From Fibrobacterota bacterium (lineage in GTDB: Bacteria > Fibrobacterota > Chitinivibrionia > Chitinivibrionales > Chitinispirillaceae): 64,000 nt of DNA. Below the pieces are notes generated by a model. That model worked only from the letters and a program-made list of their open reading frames with translations, did not search any database and was not told where the DNA came from. The translations under genes and the position numbers were made by a program. The stretch is from the NCBI GenBank assembly GCA_023436205.1, contig JAEZKC010000059.1, forward strand, positions 484,825 through 548,824. The letters run 5' to 3'. The stretch's first letter is position 1. Each line of letters opens with the position of its first letter. Shown here in pieces: positions 24,702-34,218 of this stretch.

Positions 24702-25142
24702 CTATTCTAAACTCAGGTTCTCCACAGGCCCGATAACCAATAAACTGGTGTTTAGAAGCTCTTTAAGATCATCAAAGGGAAGAATCTGCAATGTTTCCTG
24801 AACACTCATGAACTGAGGCTGTCTTCCAGGCTCCCCCTCGTGTTCTGTAGAAGAATATCGATAGATATAATACCTGACCTGATACCATTTATCCCGAAAC
24901 TCAAATTCCCTGGTACCTCCAAACCCAATCCGTTCCCCTTTGATCCCCGCCTCCTCCATCAGCTCCCTTTCTGAAGCTTCGATGTCAGATTCGCCAGATT
25001 CAATATGTCCCTTTGGAAAAATCCTCTGAGATGGATCCTTTTTTGATCGAACAGTAAGGATATGGATGCGGTCATTATCTCTCCTGTACACCACAGCTCC
25101 AGCCTGTTCAACGATGGGTAAACCGGGGTTGGTATTTGGCAT
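24702..25142 (-). CDS. Nudix hydrolase
   Basis: A 146-residue hydrolase of nucleoside-diphosphate-linked substrates. The Nudix box is complete: GHIESGE, seven residues, then RELMEEAGI, matching Gx5Ex7REUxEExGU. The N-terminal strand (EQAGAVVYRRD) resembles diadenosine-polyphosphate hydrolases of the Ap4A/MutT-like group, but the substrate cannot be read from the sequence. It stands between the HD-GYP gene and the YhcH-family gene, all on the minus strand but with gaps of 75-160 bp. Confidence 0.9.
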   Translation of the reverse strand: MPNTNPGLPIVEQAGAVVYRRDNDRIHILTVRSKKDPSQRIFPKGHIESGESDIEASERELMEEAGIKGERIGFGGTREFEFRDKWYQVRYYIYRYSSTEHEGEPGRQPQFMSVQETLQILPFDDLKELLNTSLLVIGPVENLSLE

Positions 25143-25218
25143 TGAACTCCCCTATTGTTGCGTAAATCAGGTTAACGCAATGTGTTGGAACTAGAATCAA
25201 GTGAATGCTATTTGATGC

Positions 25219-25668
25219 TTACTCAACCAGAAGCTTTATAACTACTTTATGCAAAATGCCATTTACCGCAAGAGGGGCATGAGCATCATCTGGGAAAAAT
25301 ACTGCAAAGGTTCCGGGAACAAGCCCAAACCAGGTATCGGGGGCATCTGAATAGAAAATTATATCCTTCTCATTATTGTAAGGACCTTCAGGACTTACAC
25401 AGCGGCTAACGGGTTTCCAGCCGATATTATCGATACCGGAAACCGAATATTGAATATCGATGTAGCGCCGATGTGACTCAAGCTTCGCCTCCGAAAGCCC
25501 TTTGCCCTGCCCCGTATGCCCCAGAGCAAAAACCCGATCACCAGAAATATCCCTGCGCCCGGAAGTGAACCCGTCGAGGTCAACAGTTTCCAGAAATTCT
25601 AGACCTGCCATGAATGCCGGATGAATTCTGGTGTATTTGTGTAGATTTTCAAGCTGATCAAGTATCAT
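25219..25668 (-). CDS. YhcH/YjgK/YiaL family protein
   Basis: A 149-residue cupin-like protein of the DUF386 family. Characteristic segments are KLESHRRYIDIQYSVSG, then GPYNNEKDIIFY, and FAVFFPDDAHAPLAV with a metal-ligand-type Asp/His cluster. The best-studied relative (NanQ/YhcH) speeds anomer conversion of sialic acid; others are linked to plant-derived sugars. It lies beside a GH20-like gene on the same strand, fitting a role in amino-sugar or polysaccharide degradation products. The exact sugar is unknown. Confidence 0.9.
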   Translation of the reverse strand: MILDQLENLHKYTRIHPAFMAGLEFLETVDLDGFTSGRRDISGDRVFALGHTGQGKGLSEAKLESHRRYIDIQYSVSGIDNIGWKPVSRCVSPEGPYNNEKDIIFYSDAPDTWFGLVPGTFAVFFPDDAHAPLAVNGILHKVVIKLLVE

Positions 25669-25734
25669 GCGAGTCCTCCCGAGCGAATCTGTCTCCTCAG
25701 AGTTGGACGCAATTGCCGTTCCATTCTGATTTCC

Positions 25735-27621
25735 CTATCGCTTATAAATTAATTTCTCCACTCGTCTCAGCGCATTCAGAAAAGTCTCCGTTATATCCTT
25801 CAGTTCAGATTCCCGATTGCGCTCCCTCCATAAAGCCCTGAATCTATCAACGAGGCAGTACCCCTCCGCGACAAGAGTTTCAGCAGGCATCGCCTGCTCA
25901 TCAACAGCTTGGCCGTACTCGAATTTTTTCTTGAAAAGCAATAAGGCCAGAACCCATTCTGTAGCGTGTGCGCTCCAAACAAATTCATCGAAATCAATAA
26001 CTCTTCGATCGGAGGAAACTTGCTGAAGCCTGAATTTTTGAAGTTCCGATTTTATTTCTGACGCTCTTCTGAACTTACTCATCAGTTCAGCACCATCCAT
26101 AGTCTTGATATCTGCTTCCCTGTTCCAGAGACACTCCCTGTCTTTAGTCCAGGCATAAACATTTCCGAAATGATATGTGTTCAATCCGCCAAGCTCTCTC
26201 AGCCATTGAGCAGGCTTCCCGTCTGCTCCCCCCCACTGGAGAAAAGAAAAATCATCATCGAAGCGCTGCGCATCGGCGACACTGCCTACATTCCAGGCTT
26301 CTGAAGCACTGAAAGCCATTCCATGAAAAGAGTTGACTTGAAAATTTATATGACCGCAGTCACCCCAATCGGTAGTAAGGACTCCTGCAGCCCCGGCCTC
26401 AAAACCATACCTGACCATTCTTGAAATGTTGCTGCAAGCACGATCTATATCGTTTGCAAATCGACTCCATCCCTGTACTCCAGGACAGACAATCTGAGTA
26501 ACTCCCGATTTCTGAAACAACTTCACTGCAGTATCTGAGACATCAGGCGTGTAATCCCAATTGAGAAAAACGGCTTCAGGCGGTAATTCAGAAATAAGCT
26601 CCGGATGTTTCTGAACAATATCACCCCACAACATCGGTATTTTACCCTTGTCAATGACCACACTCATTATTTTTTTGACAAATTCAACATACAGCCTTCC
26701 AGTTCCCTCACGAGATGCAACCTGAATATTTCGACCCTTGCCCAGATCAAAAGTCTCATCACAACAGATATTAAAATACCGGGAGGTAAAAAGCGGAAGG
26801 TACTCCTCAATCATCGATTTCACCAGCAGAAAACTTTCGGGATTGGATACATCAAGAGTGTAATGAGCCATGCGATCCCAGAGATCCCGGGGAAGCTGTG
26901 ATGCGCTGATATCAAGCTCATTCAAATGTTCAAACCGGGGAAGTCTTAAAAGTTCATATAAATGACCAAACGTCGATAACGAGGGAACCAGATCTATATA
27001 GCGATCCCGACAATAGGCATCCAGTGCAAGAATATCTTCAGGTTGAAGAGGATCCTTGTCAACCCAAAGCTCAGGAATATTGCGGAAAGCAAATGTATGT
27101 TCGATGTACAATTCCAAATGGTTTATTTTGTAACGGGCAAGGTTGTCGACAAGGAGCTTGAGGGTGGATAATGTGGGCACCTTGCCTCTGGTGACATCAT
27201 GATAAAATCCCCGTATCTTGAAATCTGGCCAGTCATGAATTTTTAGATGCGGAACAGTATCCCCACAGCTTTGCATCACCTGAAACAGGGTCTGCACGCC
27301 TCTGAAAAGCCCCTGTTCAAAAGGTGCTCTAAGTTGAAGCCGCTGCGAATCGATACTGATAACATACTCTTCAGGTTCCCCCTCACCTTCAATGCACAGC
27401 TCGATTGGCAAACCACACATTTCACCACAGATAATCGGGAGATTAACTCCCAGGAAAAGGGAAATAGTATCTTTAAGGAAAAGTGCACTTCGGGTATAGC
27501 TGGTCTCGTTTGCCGGGATAAGAATACTATCAATAAGAGACAATTTCACTTGCCCGCCAGTGAAACGCACATCTTTAACTTGAGGCAACAATTTTAAAGC
27601 TTTACAATTTTCAGTTTTCAT
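25735..27621 (-). CDS. GH20-like beta-N-acetylhexosaminidase family protein
   Basis: A 628-residue protein without a signal peptide. Residues about 1-120 resemble the zincin-like GH20b domain. About 125-450 form the TIM-barrel, beginning with KIRGFYHDVTRGKVPTL and including NHLELYIEHTFAF. The catalytic Asp-Glu pair appears as NICCDETFDLG, where the usual motif is HxGGDE. The C-terminal 180 residues are helical and unassigned. It should release N-acetylhexosamine from oligosaccharides in the cytosol or be lysis-released. The neighbouring YhcH-family gene fits amino-sugar metabolism. Substrate specificity is not decided by the sequence. Confidence 0.85.
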   Translation of the reverse strand: MKTENCKALKLLPQVKDVRFTGGQVKLSLIDSILIPANETSYTRSALFLKDTISLFLGVNLPIICGEMCGLPIELCIEGEGEPEEYVISIDSQRLQLRAPFEQGLFRGVQTLFQVMQSCGDTVPHLKIHDWPDFKIRGFYHDVTRGKVPTLSTLKLLVDNLARYKINHLELYIEHTFAFRNIPELWVDKDPLQPEDILALDAYCRDRYIDLVPSLSTFGHLYELLRLPRFEHLNELDISASQLPRDLWDRMAHYTLDVSNPESFLLVKSMIEEYLPLFTSRYFNICCDETFDLGKGRNIQVASREGTGRLYVEFVKKIMSVVIDKGKIPMLWGDIVQKHPELISELPPEAVFLNWDYTPDVSDTAVKLFQKSGVTQIVCPGVQGWSRFANDIDRACSNISRMVRYGFEAGAAGVLTTDWGDCGHINFQVNSFHGMAFSASEAWNVGSVADAQRFDDDFSFLQWGGADGKPAQWLRELGGLNTYHFGNVYAWTKDRECLWNREADIKTMDGAELMSKFRRASEIKSELQKFRLQQVSSDRRVIDFDEFVWSAHATEWVLALLLFKKKFEYGQAVDEQAMPAETLVAEGYCLVDRFRALWRERNRESELKDITETFLNALRRVEKLIYKR

Positions 27622-27684
27622 TATTAGATTTTCTGTTTAGTGGCAACATTTTTCAGCCGATATGAACAGTAGAGGTGAGTCATC

Positions 27685-27849
27685 ATGGATAATGAGATGC
27701 AGATCGAGGAGATAAGAAAATTCCTCCAATACCTTGCCAATCAGGGCAAATTTGTTGATGAAAATGCGGCTGCCCTGTTGTGGATTCAGGAAAACGCGAA
27801 AAAATGGCGCGATTCTCATACCCCTGACAACCATGGCTGCCATAATTGA
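27685..27849 (+). CDS. 54-residue small protein with His/Cys tail
   Basis: A short plus-strand gene with a strong ribosome-binding site (GAGGTGA, 7 nt before the ATG). The protein is mostly amphipathic helix (IEEIRKFLQYLANQGKF then AALLWIQENAKKW) and ends in HTPDNHGCHN, with three His and one Cys that could bind metal. It lies between the divergent GH20-like gene and the convergent CDF metal transporter. I know no family for it. The spacing, start signal and composition make it a credible gene. Confidence 0.6.
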   Translation: MDNEMQIEEIRKFLQYLANQGKFVDENAAALLWIQENAKKWRDSHTPDNHGCHN

Positions 27850-27863
27850 TCCCTAAAATACAT

Positions 27864-28787
27864 TCAACCCTGCCCCGCCGGATGGTAATGCACATAGACC
27901 CGCTGCACAAGGTCCAGTTCCTCAATCAGCGCTCTTTCCACCTCCGTGGCAATCTGATCACCTTGTGCAACGCTTAAATCCCCCTTGATACCGATTGTCA
28001 AATTAATCATGAAGTAGGGGCCAAAGCGATGCGCTCCGATCTCCTGCACCTCATCCACGCCTGAAACAGACATTACAATTTTCCTGATCTGCCTGTTCAA
28101 CGCCTCCCCGGGGACTGTATCCATCAGCTCTGCCGATGACTCCCTAAGTATGCTAATGCCGGTGGTCGCAATAACTACCGCAACCACCGCCCCCGCAAGA
28201 GGGTCCACCCAGGTATATCCGGCCATATTAAGTGATATACCGATGACGGCAGCCATCGATGCAAACAGATCATTTCGATGATCGTGGGCCAGCGCCAGAA
28301 TAGCTGCATTCGAGGTCCTCTGTGCAACTCGCCTGGTGTAAACGGAAAGCCAGATTTTCACCAGAATGGTAATCAGCGCTATATAGAGAGTGTAGATCTT
28401 TACGGGACTTTCGGGCTCGTTTGTCCCCACAACAAGATTGAATGCTGTATTTACCGAATCCCAGAATATTGCGATGGCAGTGGTAACCACAAATGCCCCA
28501 ACTGTCAGGGCCGCGATACTCTCCATCTGCATGTGACCGTAGGGATGTTCCGGGTCTGCGGGCTTAGAAGCAAGGGAGGTGAAAATCTTGACCAGAATAT
28601 AATAGGCCACATCGGATGTGGAGTTAATTCCGTCAGCCAGAAGCGCAGTACTGTTCCCCAGTATACCTCCGGCAGTTTTCACTGCTGCAAGCAAAACGTT
28701 ACTGAAGAGCCCAGTATTGACAGCACGGTTGCTGCTTCTCCGGCGTATTTCGGATGTATCAGCTGCAAAAGTCGTATCGGCCACCAT
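27864..28787 (-). CDS. Cation diffusion facilitator family transporter
   Basis: A 307-residue inner-membrane exporter of divalent metals (Zn, Fe, Mn or Co) driven by proton exchange. It has about six membrane helices in the first 200 residues, with metal-site motifs LADGINSTSDVAYY (helix 2) and LAHDHRNDLFAS (helix 5). A cytosolic C-terminal domain (about 215-305; SVSGVDEVQEIGAHRFGP and HYHP) is typical of the family. The metal cannot be read reliably. The small His/Cys-tailed gene is convergent just 14 bp away. Confidence 0.93.
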   Translation of the reverse strand: MVADTTFAADTSEIRRRSSNRAVNTGLFSNVLLAAVKTAGGILGNSTALLADGINSTSDVAYYILVKIFTSLASKPADPEHPYGHMQMESIAALTVGAFVVTTAIAIFWDSVNTAFNLVVGTNEPESPVKIYTLYIALITILVKIWLSVYTRRVAQRTSNAAILALAHDHRNDLFASMAAVIGISLNMAGYTWVDPLAGAVVAVVIATTGISILRESSAELMDTVPGEALNRQIRKIVMSVSGVDEVQEIGAHRFGPYFMINLTIGIKGDLSVAQGDQIATEVERALIEELDLVQRVYVHYHPAGQG

Positions 28788-28841
28788 TATCCGCAGGGTA
28801 AGATGAACTGGTTTCCAATAAAAACTAAATTATTGCACGAT

Positions 28842-30659
28842 TCACTGGATAAGAATCATTGCTCGACGAAAAACTGTTTTCTTTCCCTCGGAAAGCTTGA
28901 CCAGATAACGACCGGAACTGATTCCGGCTTGTCTGAAATCCAGAGAAAAAACCTGTTCAAGAAAAGACCCCTCAAAGATTTTTCTTCCGCGCAGGTCATA
29001 TATGGCCATTGCGAACACTTTCCCCTCGGAATTACCCGGAACCCTGACTGTAAGCTGCCCTGTTCTTGAAGTTATGCTGAAGTCTTGTCTGGTTCTGGCA
29101 ACAGGAGGCAAAACAGGGGAAATTCCTTCAAGAAAAAAGATCGTATCCGCTCTGCCCTCCTGAAGTTCCCCGGAAACGTACAGATTGAGTTTTACGAACT
29201 GTTGCGGGATATCGGACAGGTCGAAAACCACTTCTCTGGCCCCGAACTGCTCACGGGATGAAAGCACTCTGTTGCTGAGAAAAGTTCTGGATGTGTCGTC
29301 AAGCAGTTTGGAAGTGTCTACTGTTGATACTGTAAGATAGTAATTTCCTGAAGAGAAATCCGCTTCAGGTATTTTTACTCGAATCAGTCGCCCGTCAATG
29401 GTCATTTCAGGACGCAGTCTTCTGTTATTTATGCGCAGTGCCGGATCACCCAGTACATGATAGTATTGAATTCCCATGGTAGAGCAGTTCCGCTTTGCCA
29501 AAGTCACCATACGCCCCACACTCATGTCTGGGATACTGTCGGCAACTTTGAAAAGATAGTGTGACAGAACCTGACTGGGATAACTGTATTCAAGCATGCT
29601 GCTGGCAAAGAAAGCCAGGGTTCCGCCACCCTGATTAAACAGAAACTGCTTTGCCATGGATTCGTTGTAAGGGTGATGATAGGCTCCATTACTGCAGGAA
29701 AATGAGAAAAAGAAAAACGGCTCCGCATGAGATCCCAAAACCGATACATCAGACCCCTGTACCGTCTTTTCATCTGTTATGTAAGCAGGACATCCGTGAC
29801 CGAAAAACACCACATATTTGGTTCCCCGGTTAACCTGATCCCAGAATACCTGTTTTGCCTCCTGATGAATATAAAATTCGTTGACTCTGTACATTGACAG
29901 ATACACTTTTGATAGTTCATAATCTTTTAGAGAGGTCTGCTTGAGAGTGTTTTCTGCCGTAGTAAAATGAGAAAACCCCAACGGGTCGGCACTGGTTACC
30001 TGCTTGATATCGTCTGCCAGAACAAGAGCCCGGTTATTCCTTGTTCCCCTTTGACCGGTAAGATCGTAACGAATGACCTTATCGATATAGTTGCGAAGCT
30101 GATCGGCATTTTCACAGGGAATACGCCCAATGCTTAAATCAAGATTGTATTTGGGAGATGCAGCCGGGAACGGAGATGATTTATCGATTGTGAGGTAATA
30201 GTCATCTGTATATTGAACAAAAGTATCCATGCGGACTGAATAATAAAGCATATAGCCGTTTGGAAAAGAAGGGGTAAGCCCGTAACTAACAAGCCTTGTG
30301 CGCGTGCTGTCCCAGTTTATGGAATCACTTCCCACAAGCACAATGTACTTTGGTGGCTGCTGCCAGGTTGACGCGGCATATTTAAATGCATACCAGAGTG
30401 CCTCATGCGGGCTTGTAGTGTCATGAGTTTTAAACTGCTCTATTAACTGATTCAAATCGACCAGTCTGGCATTTTCCACATCGTCAAACTGGAAACTGTT
30501 CCTGTGCTCAACAAGCCGAGACGCTTGCTCCGCATAGACTGCCGGACTTACCATAAGATAGTCGCATCTGTTTTCGGCTTGAGTGAAATCGGCAATTTCA
30601 TATTGAGCGGATTGAGATATGTGGAAAAACAACAGCAAACCAGCAGCTAAGCGCTTCAT
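28842..30659 (-). CDS. Secreted C25 (gingipain-type) cysteine peptidase with C-terminal sorting-like domain
   Basis: A 605-residue secreted peptidase. The start is moved to the ATG at 30659, giving a signal peptide (MKRLAAGLLLFFHISQSA) behind an AGAGGGGG site. Catalytic His is in VVFFGHGCPAY (about residue 285) and Cys in FSFSCSNGAYHH (about 320), as in gingipains. Residues about 430-510 resemble an Ig-like linker. The last 70 residues (IYDLRGRKIFEGSF to FRRAMILIQ) resemble a FlgD-like/Por C-terminal sorting domain, suggesting delivery through a type IX-like route. The GH10 xylanase carries a similar tail. Confidence 0.88.
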   Translation of the reverse strand: MKRLAAGLLLFFHISQSAQYEIADFTQAENRCDYLMVSPAVYAEQASRLVEHRNSFQFDDVENARLVDLNQLIEQFKTHDTTSPHEALWYAFKYAASTWQQPPKYIVLVGSDSINWDSTRTRLVSYGLTPSFPNGYMLYYSVRMDTFVQYTDDYYLTIDKSSPFPAASPKYNLDLSIGRIPCENADQLRNYIDKVIRYDLTGQRGTRNNRALVLADDIKQVTSADPLGFSHFTTAENTLKQTSLKDYELSKVYLSMYRVNEFYIHQEAKQVFWDQVNRGTKYVVFFGHGCPAYITDEKTVQGSDVSVLGSHAEPFFFFSFSCSNGAYHHPYNESMAKQFLFNQGGGTLAFFASSMLEYSYPSQVLSHYLFKVADSIPDMSVGRMVTLAKRNCSTMGIQYYHVLGDPALRINNRRLRPEMTIDGRLIRVKIPEADFSSGNYYLTVSTVDTSKLLDDTSRTFLSNRVLSSREQFGAREVVFDLSDIPQQFVKLNLYVSGELQEGRADTIFFLEGISPVLPPVARTRQDFSITSRTGQLTVRVPGNSEGKVFAMAIYDLRGRKIFEGSFLEQVFSLDFRQAGISSGRYLVKLSEGKKTVFRRAMILIQ

Positions 30660-30797
30660 GATTACCCCCTCTGTGCACTGCATATTGCCCTCTGACTACT
30701 ACAGGGGTGCAAAGGATATGCCACCGAATGGGGATAAGTAACTTATCAGGACTATTCTCTCAAAAGTCTTAGCTTCTTAACAGGGCAGATTGATAAT

Positions 30798-31454
30798 TCA
30801 GGAAAAAAGCTCGATTTCCACCATGGCGCAAAGGGTGTGATAAAGCACCAGATGCATCTCTTGAATAACAGGGGTAATTGAGGACGGAACCAGAAGAACA
30901 ACATCACTTAATGCCGAAATCTCTCCTCCGGTACCACCGGTGAGCCCTATCACTTTCATATCCAGCGCACGCGCCACCTGGATGGCATTAACAACGTTTG
31001 CAGAGTTGCCGGAAGTGCTCAAAGCGATCAGAACATCGCCTTTTTTGCCATAACCATACACCTGCTGTGCAAAAATAAGGTCCGGTCCCAAATCATTCGC
31101 TATTGCAGTTGTTAATGCATTCTGACTAACAAGGGATATGGCCGGAAATGCCTGCTGAAGTTTTTCGGCCATCTGCAAAGCATCAGCTCCCAATCTCTCT
31201 TTGAAATCCTGAGGCAACGGACGACGAAGCATAAACCTGTTCATCAGCTCTCCGGCAATGTGTTCCGCATCAGCAGCACTGCCGCCATTACCGCAAATAA
31301 GAAGCTTGCGACCTTCACGGTAGCACTTCACAAGCACATCGAATGCTGCAGCAAGGCTTTCACGACACTGCTCAAGTTCACTATGCCTCTCAAAACATTT
31401 CGAAAGGATGCCCTGAACGGCATCCTTCATCTGAAGTCTTTCTTCTGTAATCAT
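30798..31454 (-). CDS. gmhA: Sedoheptulose-7-phosphate isomerase (SIS domain)
   Basis: A 218-residue enzyme making D-glycero-D-manno-heptose 7-phosphate, the first step to the ADP-heptose of lipopolysaccharide inner core. The sugar-phosphate isomerase fold is evident from LLICGNGGSAADAEHIAGEL, then IALSTSGNSANVVNA and VIGLTGGTGGE. The catalytic Glu/His region near the C-terminus (IQEMHLVLYHTLCAMVE) is kept. It overlaps the end of ilvD by 4 bp (ATGA), so the two are co-transcribed. Presence of the gene implies an outer membrane with heptose-containing glycan. Confidence 0.93.
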   Translation of the reverse strand: MITEERLQMKDAVQGILSKCFERHSELEQCRESLAAAFDVLVKCYREGRKLLICGNGGSAADAEHIAGELMNRFMLRRPLPQDFKERLGADALQMAEKLQQAFPAISLVSQNALTTAIANDLGPDLIFAQQVYGYGKKGDVLIALSTSGNSANVVNAIQVARALDMKVIGLTGGTGGEISALSDVVLLVPSSITPVIQEMHLVLYHTLCAMVEIELFS

Positions 31455-33286
31455 TCCGGAAGTACTCTCACTGCACCCTTGTCGGCTGAAGCGGCAAAGA
31501 GCGAATAAGCCTTGAGAGCCTTTGACACGTGCCGTTCCCGGCTTACAGGTTTGAAAGCATTTTCACCTTTGGCCAGTTCAACTTTTCTGCGCCCCTCAAG
31601 CTGCTCCTCCGAAAGCTTCACATTTATGGAACGCTCTGGAATGTTGATCTCAATAGTATCTCCAGTTTGCAACAAACCGATTTCTCCCCCGCTTGCCGCT
31701 TCAGGAGAAATGTGTCCGATAGAAAGACCGGAGGTCCCTCCTGAAAAACGCCCGTCGGTAATAAGTGCGCACTGTTTTCCCAGATGCATTGATTTTATAT
31801 AGGATGTAGGGTAAAGCATCTCCTGCATGCCCGGACCACCCTTGGGACCTTCATACCTGATCACAACCACATCACCGGCTTTGATCTCTCCGTCAAGAAT
31901 CCCCTTGCAGGCGGCATCCTGTGAATCATACACTTGTGCAGTTCCGCTGAATTTAAGTATCGACTCGTCAACTCCCGCAGTCTTTACAATACAACCCCTT
32001 TGGGCAATATTCCCGAACAGAACCGCAAGCCCGCCGTCTTTAAAATAGCAGTGTTCATAATCGCGAATGCAACCCTCTGCTCTATCGAGATCCAGTTCCG
32101 GATAGGCACTGTTTTGAGATCCAAGCACAAGATTTCTCTCCTGACCGCCCGGCGCGCTGCGGTAGAGTTCCAGAGCTTCAGGGATTACTTTCCCGCTGCG
32201 TACGTCGTAACTATCCAGCACTTGAGCTAGTGATGAAGCATCGACTCTACCCACAGAGGTATCTATCAGACCCGCTCTTGCCAGTTCACCCAAGATCCCC
32301 ATTATACCGCCTGCCCGGTTTACATCTTCAATATGGTAGGAAGAATTGGGAGCCACCTTGCAGAGAACAGGAATCTTGCGGGAAAGAGAGTCGATATCTT
32401 CCATGCTGAAATCGACACCCGCCTCGTTGGCGATAGCCAATAGATGAAGAACAGTATTGGTGGAACCACCCATAGCAATATCAAGCGCCATTGAATTCAT
32501 AAATGCCTTTTTGCTGGCAATAGATCTGGGCAACACCGAATCATCACCCTTCTGATAATAGGCATCAGCAATCTCAACAACAAGCTTTGCAGCTCTTTCA
32601 AAAAGAGACAACCGATTTCTGTGGGTAGCCAGCACAGTTCCATTTCCCGGCAGTGCAAGCCCAAGCGCCTCATTGAGACAGTTCATGGAATTCGCGGTGA
32701 ACATTCCGGAACATGAGCCGCATGATGGACACGCTGCTCGCTCAACCGCATCTATCTCCTCATCAGACACGGATGTATCTGCAGCCATCACCATTGCATC
32801 GATCAGGTCCAGCTTCTTCTTGCCGATCACACCAGCTTCCATGGGACCGCCTGAAACAAAAACAGTGGGAATGTTCAACCGCATGGCAGCCATAAGCATT
32901 CCCGGGGTGATCTTGTCACAATTGGATATGCAGATCATGGCGTCAGCTTTATGAGCGTTTACCATATACTCAACACTGTCTGCTATCAGGTCCCGAGAAG
33001 GCAAAGAATAGAGCATTCCATCATGTCCCATCGCGATCCCGTCATCGATGGCAATAGTATCGAACTCTGCAGCGAAACACCCCTGCGCTTCTATGAGCTT
33101 TTTTACCTGCTGGCCAATTGAGTGAAGATGAACATGGCCGGGAACAAACTGGGTGAATGAATTGACTATTGCAATTACCGGACGACCCATCTGAGATTCA
33201 GTCATGCCGTTGGCCCGCCAAAGGGAACGGGCACCGGCCATTCTACGGCCCATAATAGTTGTGGAACTGCGCAGTTCGTGTGCCAT
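31451..33286 (-). CDS. ilvD: Dihydroxy-acid dehydratase
   Basis: A 611-residue iron-sulfur enzyme of branched-chain amino-acid synthesis, dehydrating dihydroxy-isovalerate and dihydroxy-methylvalerate to the 2-keto acids. Cluster and metal ligands lie in SNCDKITPGMLMAAM and CPSCGSCSGMFTANSMNC. The C-terminal signature is TDGRFSGGTSGLSIGHISPEAA. The order of domains and length are standard (E. coli 616). It shares an operon with gmhA; no other ilv genes are present. The methyltransferase gene is divergent across a 228-bp gap in which I saw no clear site. Confidence 0.97.
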   Translation of the reverse strand: MAHELRSSTTIMGRRMAGARSLWRANGMTESQMGRPVIAIVNSFTQFVPGHVHLHSIGQQVKKLIEAQGCFAAEFDTIAIDDGIAMGHDGMLYSLPSRDLIADSVEYMVNAHKADAMICISNCDKITPGMLMAAMRLNIPTVFVSGGPMEAGVIGKKKLDLIDAMVMAADTSVSDEEIDAVERAACPSCGSCSGMFTANSMNCLNEALGLALPGNGTVLATHRNRLSLFERAAKLVVEIADAYYQKGDDSVLPRSIASKKAFMNSMALDIAMGGSTNTVLHLLAIANEAGVDFSMEDIDSLSRKIPVLCKVAPNSSYHIEDVNRAGGIMGILGELARAGLIDTSVGRVDASSLAQVLDSYDVRSGKVIPEALELYRSAPGGQERNLVLGSQNSAYPELDLDRAEGCIRDYEHCYFKDGGLAVLFGNIAQRGCIVKTAGVDESILKFSGTAQVYDSQDAACKGILDGEIKAGDVVVIRYEGPKGGPGMQEMLYPTSYIKSMHLGKQCALITDGRFSGGTSGLSIGHISPEAASGGEIGLLQTGDTIEINIPERSINVKLSEEQLEGRRKVELAKGENAFKPVSRERHVSKALKAYSLFAASADKGAVRVLPE

Positions 33287-33514
33287 GCTGAAACGCTCTC
33301 CTGTTCTAATCAGTTGTTATTACTATAGAAGGCAGAAAATAACGGATGGAGGGAAGGAACTCAAGGGGAAATGGTGTAATCTGATACGCCATGGTATCAT
33401 CTGAACAGTAGGATATCTGTGTGCAATCATGAATTGCATAAAAGGGACATGAATCGTATTCGCAGATTTTATTTTTGATGAACAATTTAACATCAACCGT
33501 CAAATCAATTTACC

Positions 33515-34159
33515 ATGCACCTTCCATTTAATCCGATCCAATTCTCTTTTTCCTGTCTTAATTCCAGCAGTTTAAAACTGGTTAAACCAAAAGATCCGGA
33601 AGTTGTTCTGGAAACGGTAACCGATAAACAATACGATAAAGACAAGTTTCTACCCTATTGGGCAGAAATATGGCCATCCTCAGAAATTCTGCTCCAATAC
33701 CTTGTGGAGAATGATTTTAAGACAGCAAAAGTACTTGAGATGGGGTGCGGAATAGGCCATATTTCAACACTTTTAAGTAAGAGAAGCTTGTATTGTGTGG
33801 CCTCAGACATTTCACCGGAGGCCTGCTTATACGCTGCAAGTAATATTCGTAACAACGAAGGATCAGGAACCGCCTTGTGCTGCGACTGGCGAACACCGCC
33901 ATTCAAACGTAACTCCTTTGATCTGATTGTTGCTTCTGACGTTCTCTATGAAAAGCGCTGGATTGAGATTGTTTTATTTTTCCTCAGCTATAACATCGCA
34001 ATTGACGGTGTTGCCCTGATTGCCGATCCCTGCAGATCTCACTGGAAGCTATTCAAAGATGCCGCTCAGCAAAACGGGTTCACCTGGGAGGTTGTTAAAA
34101 CAGCGGAGGTTAATAATCACAAATCAAAAGTGGAAATTCTCAAGCTTACCTTCAATTAA
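33515..34159 (+). CDS. Class I SAM-dependent methyltransferase (lysine-methyltransferase-like)
   Basis: A 214-residue methyltransferase. Motif I is VLEMGCGIGHISTLLS; a second acidic motif is CVASDISPEACLYAASNI; motif IV is FDLIVASDVLYE. The LPYWAEIWPSSEILL segment before motif I is shared with the METTL20/METTL21 protein-lysine methyltransferase group, suggesting a protein substrate, possibly electron-transfer flavoprotein or a ribosomal protein. There is no membrane segment. It converges with purD, separated by that gene's terminator. Confidence 0.82.
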   Translation: MHLPFNPIQFSFSCLNSSSLKLVKPKDPEVVLETVTDKQYDKDKFLPYWAEIWPSSEILLQYLVENDFKTAKVLEMGCGIGHISTLLSKRSLYCVASDISPEACLYAASNIRNNEGSGTALCCDWRTPPFKRNSFDLIVASDVLYEKRWIEIVLFFLSYNIAIDGVALIADPCRSHWKLFKDAAQQNGFTWEVVKTAEVNNHKSKVEILKLTFN

Positions 34160-34161
34160 TT

Positions 34162-34188
34162 AAAAAAGCCCCTGACTGAGCCAGGGGC
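34162..34188 (-). terminator. Intrinsic terminator of purD
   Basis: GCCCCTG (34168-34174) pairs with CAGGGGC (34182-34188) around 7 nt. On the minus strand six T follow the stem. It is located about 30 bp past the purD stop codon. Confidence 0.85.
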
Positions 34189-34218
34189 AGAGAGATCAGC
34201 AGAAAAAATACTGCGCCT

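Noticed and set aside
33306..33503. 65-residue minus-strand frame between ilvD and the methyltransferase
   Set aside because: It starts with TTG, has no ribosome-binding site, and its composition is not clearly protein-like.
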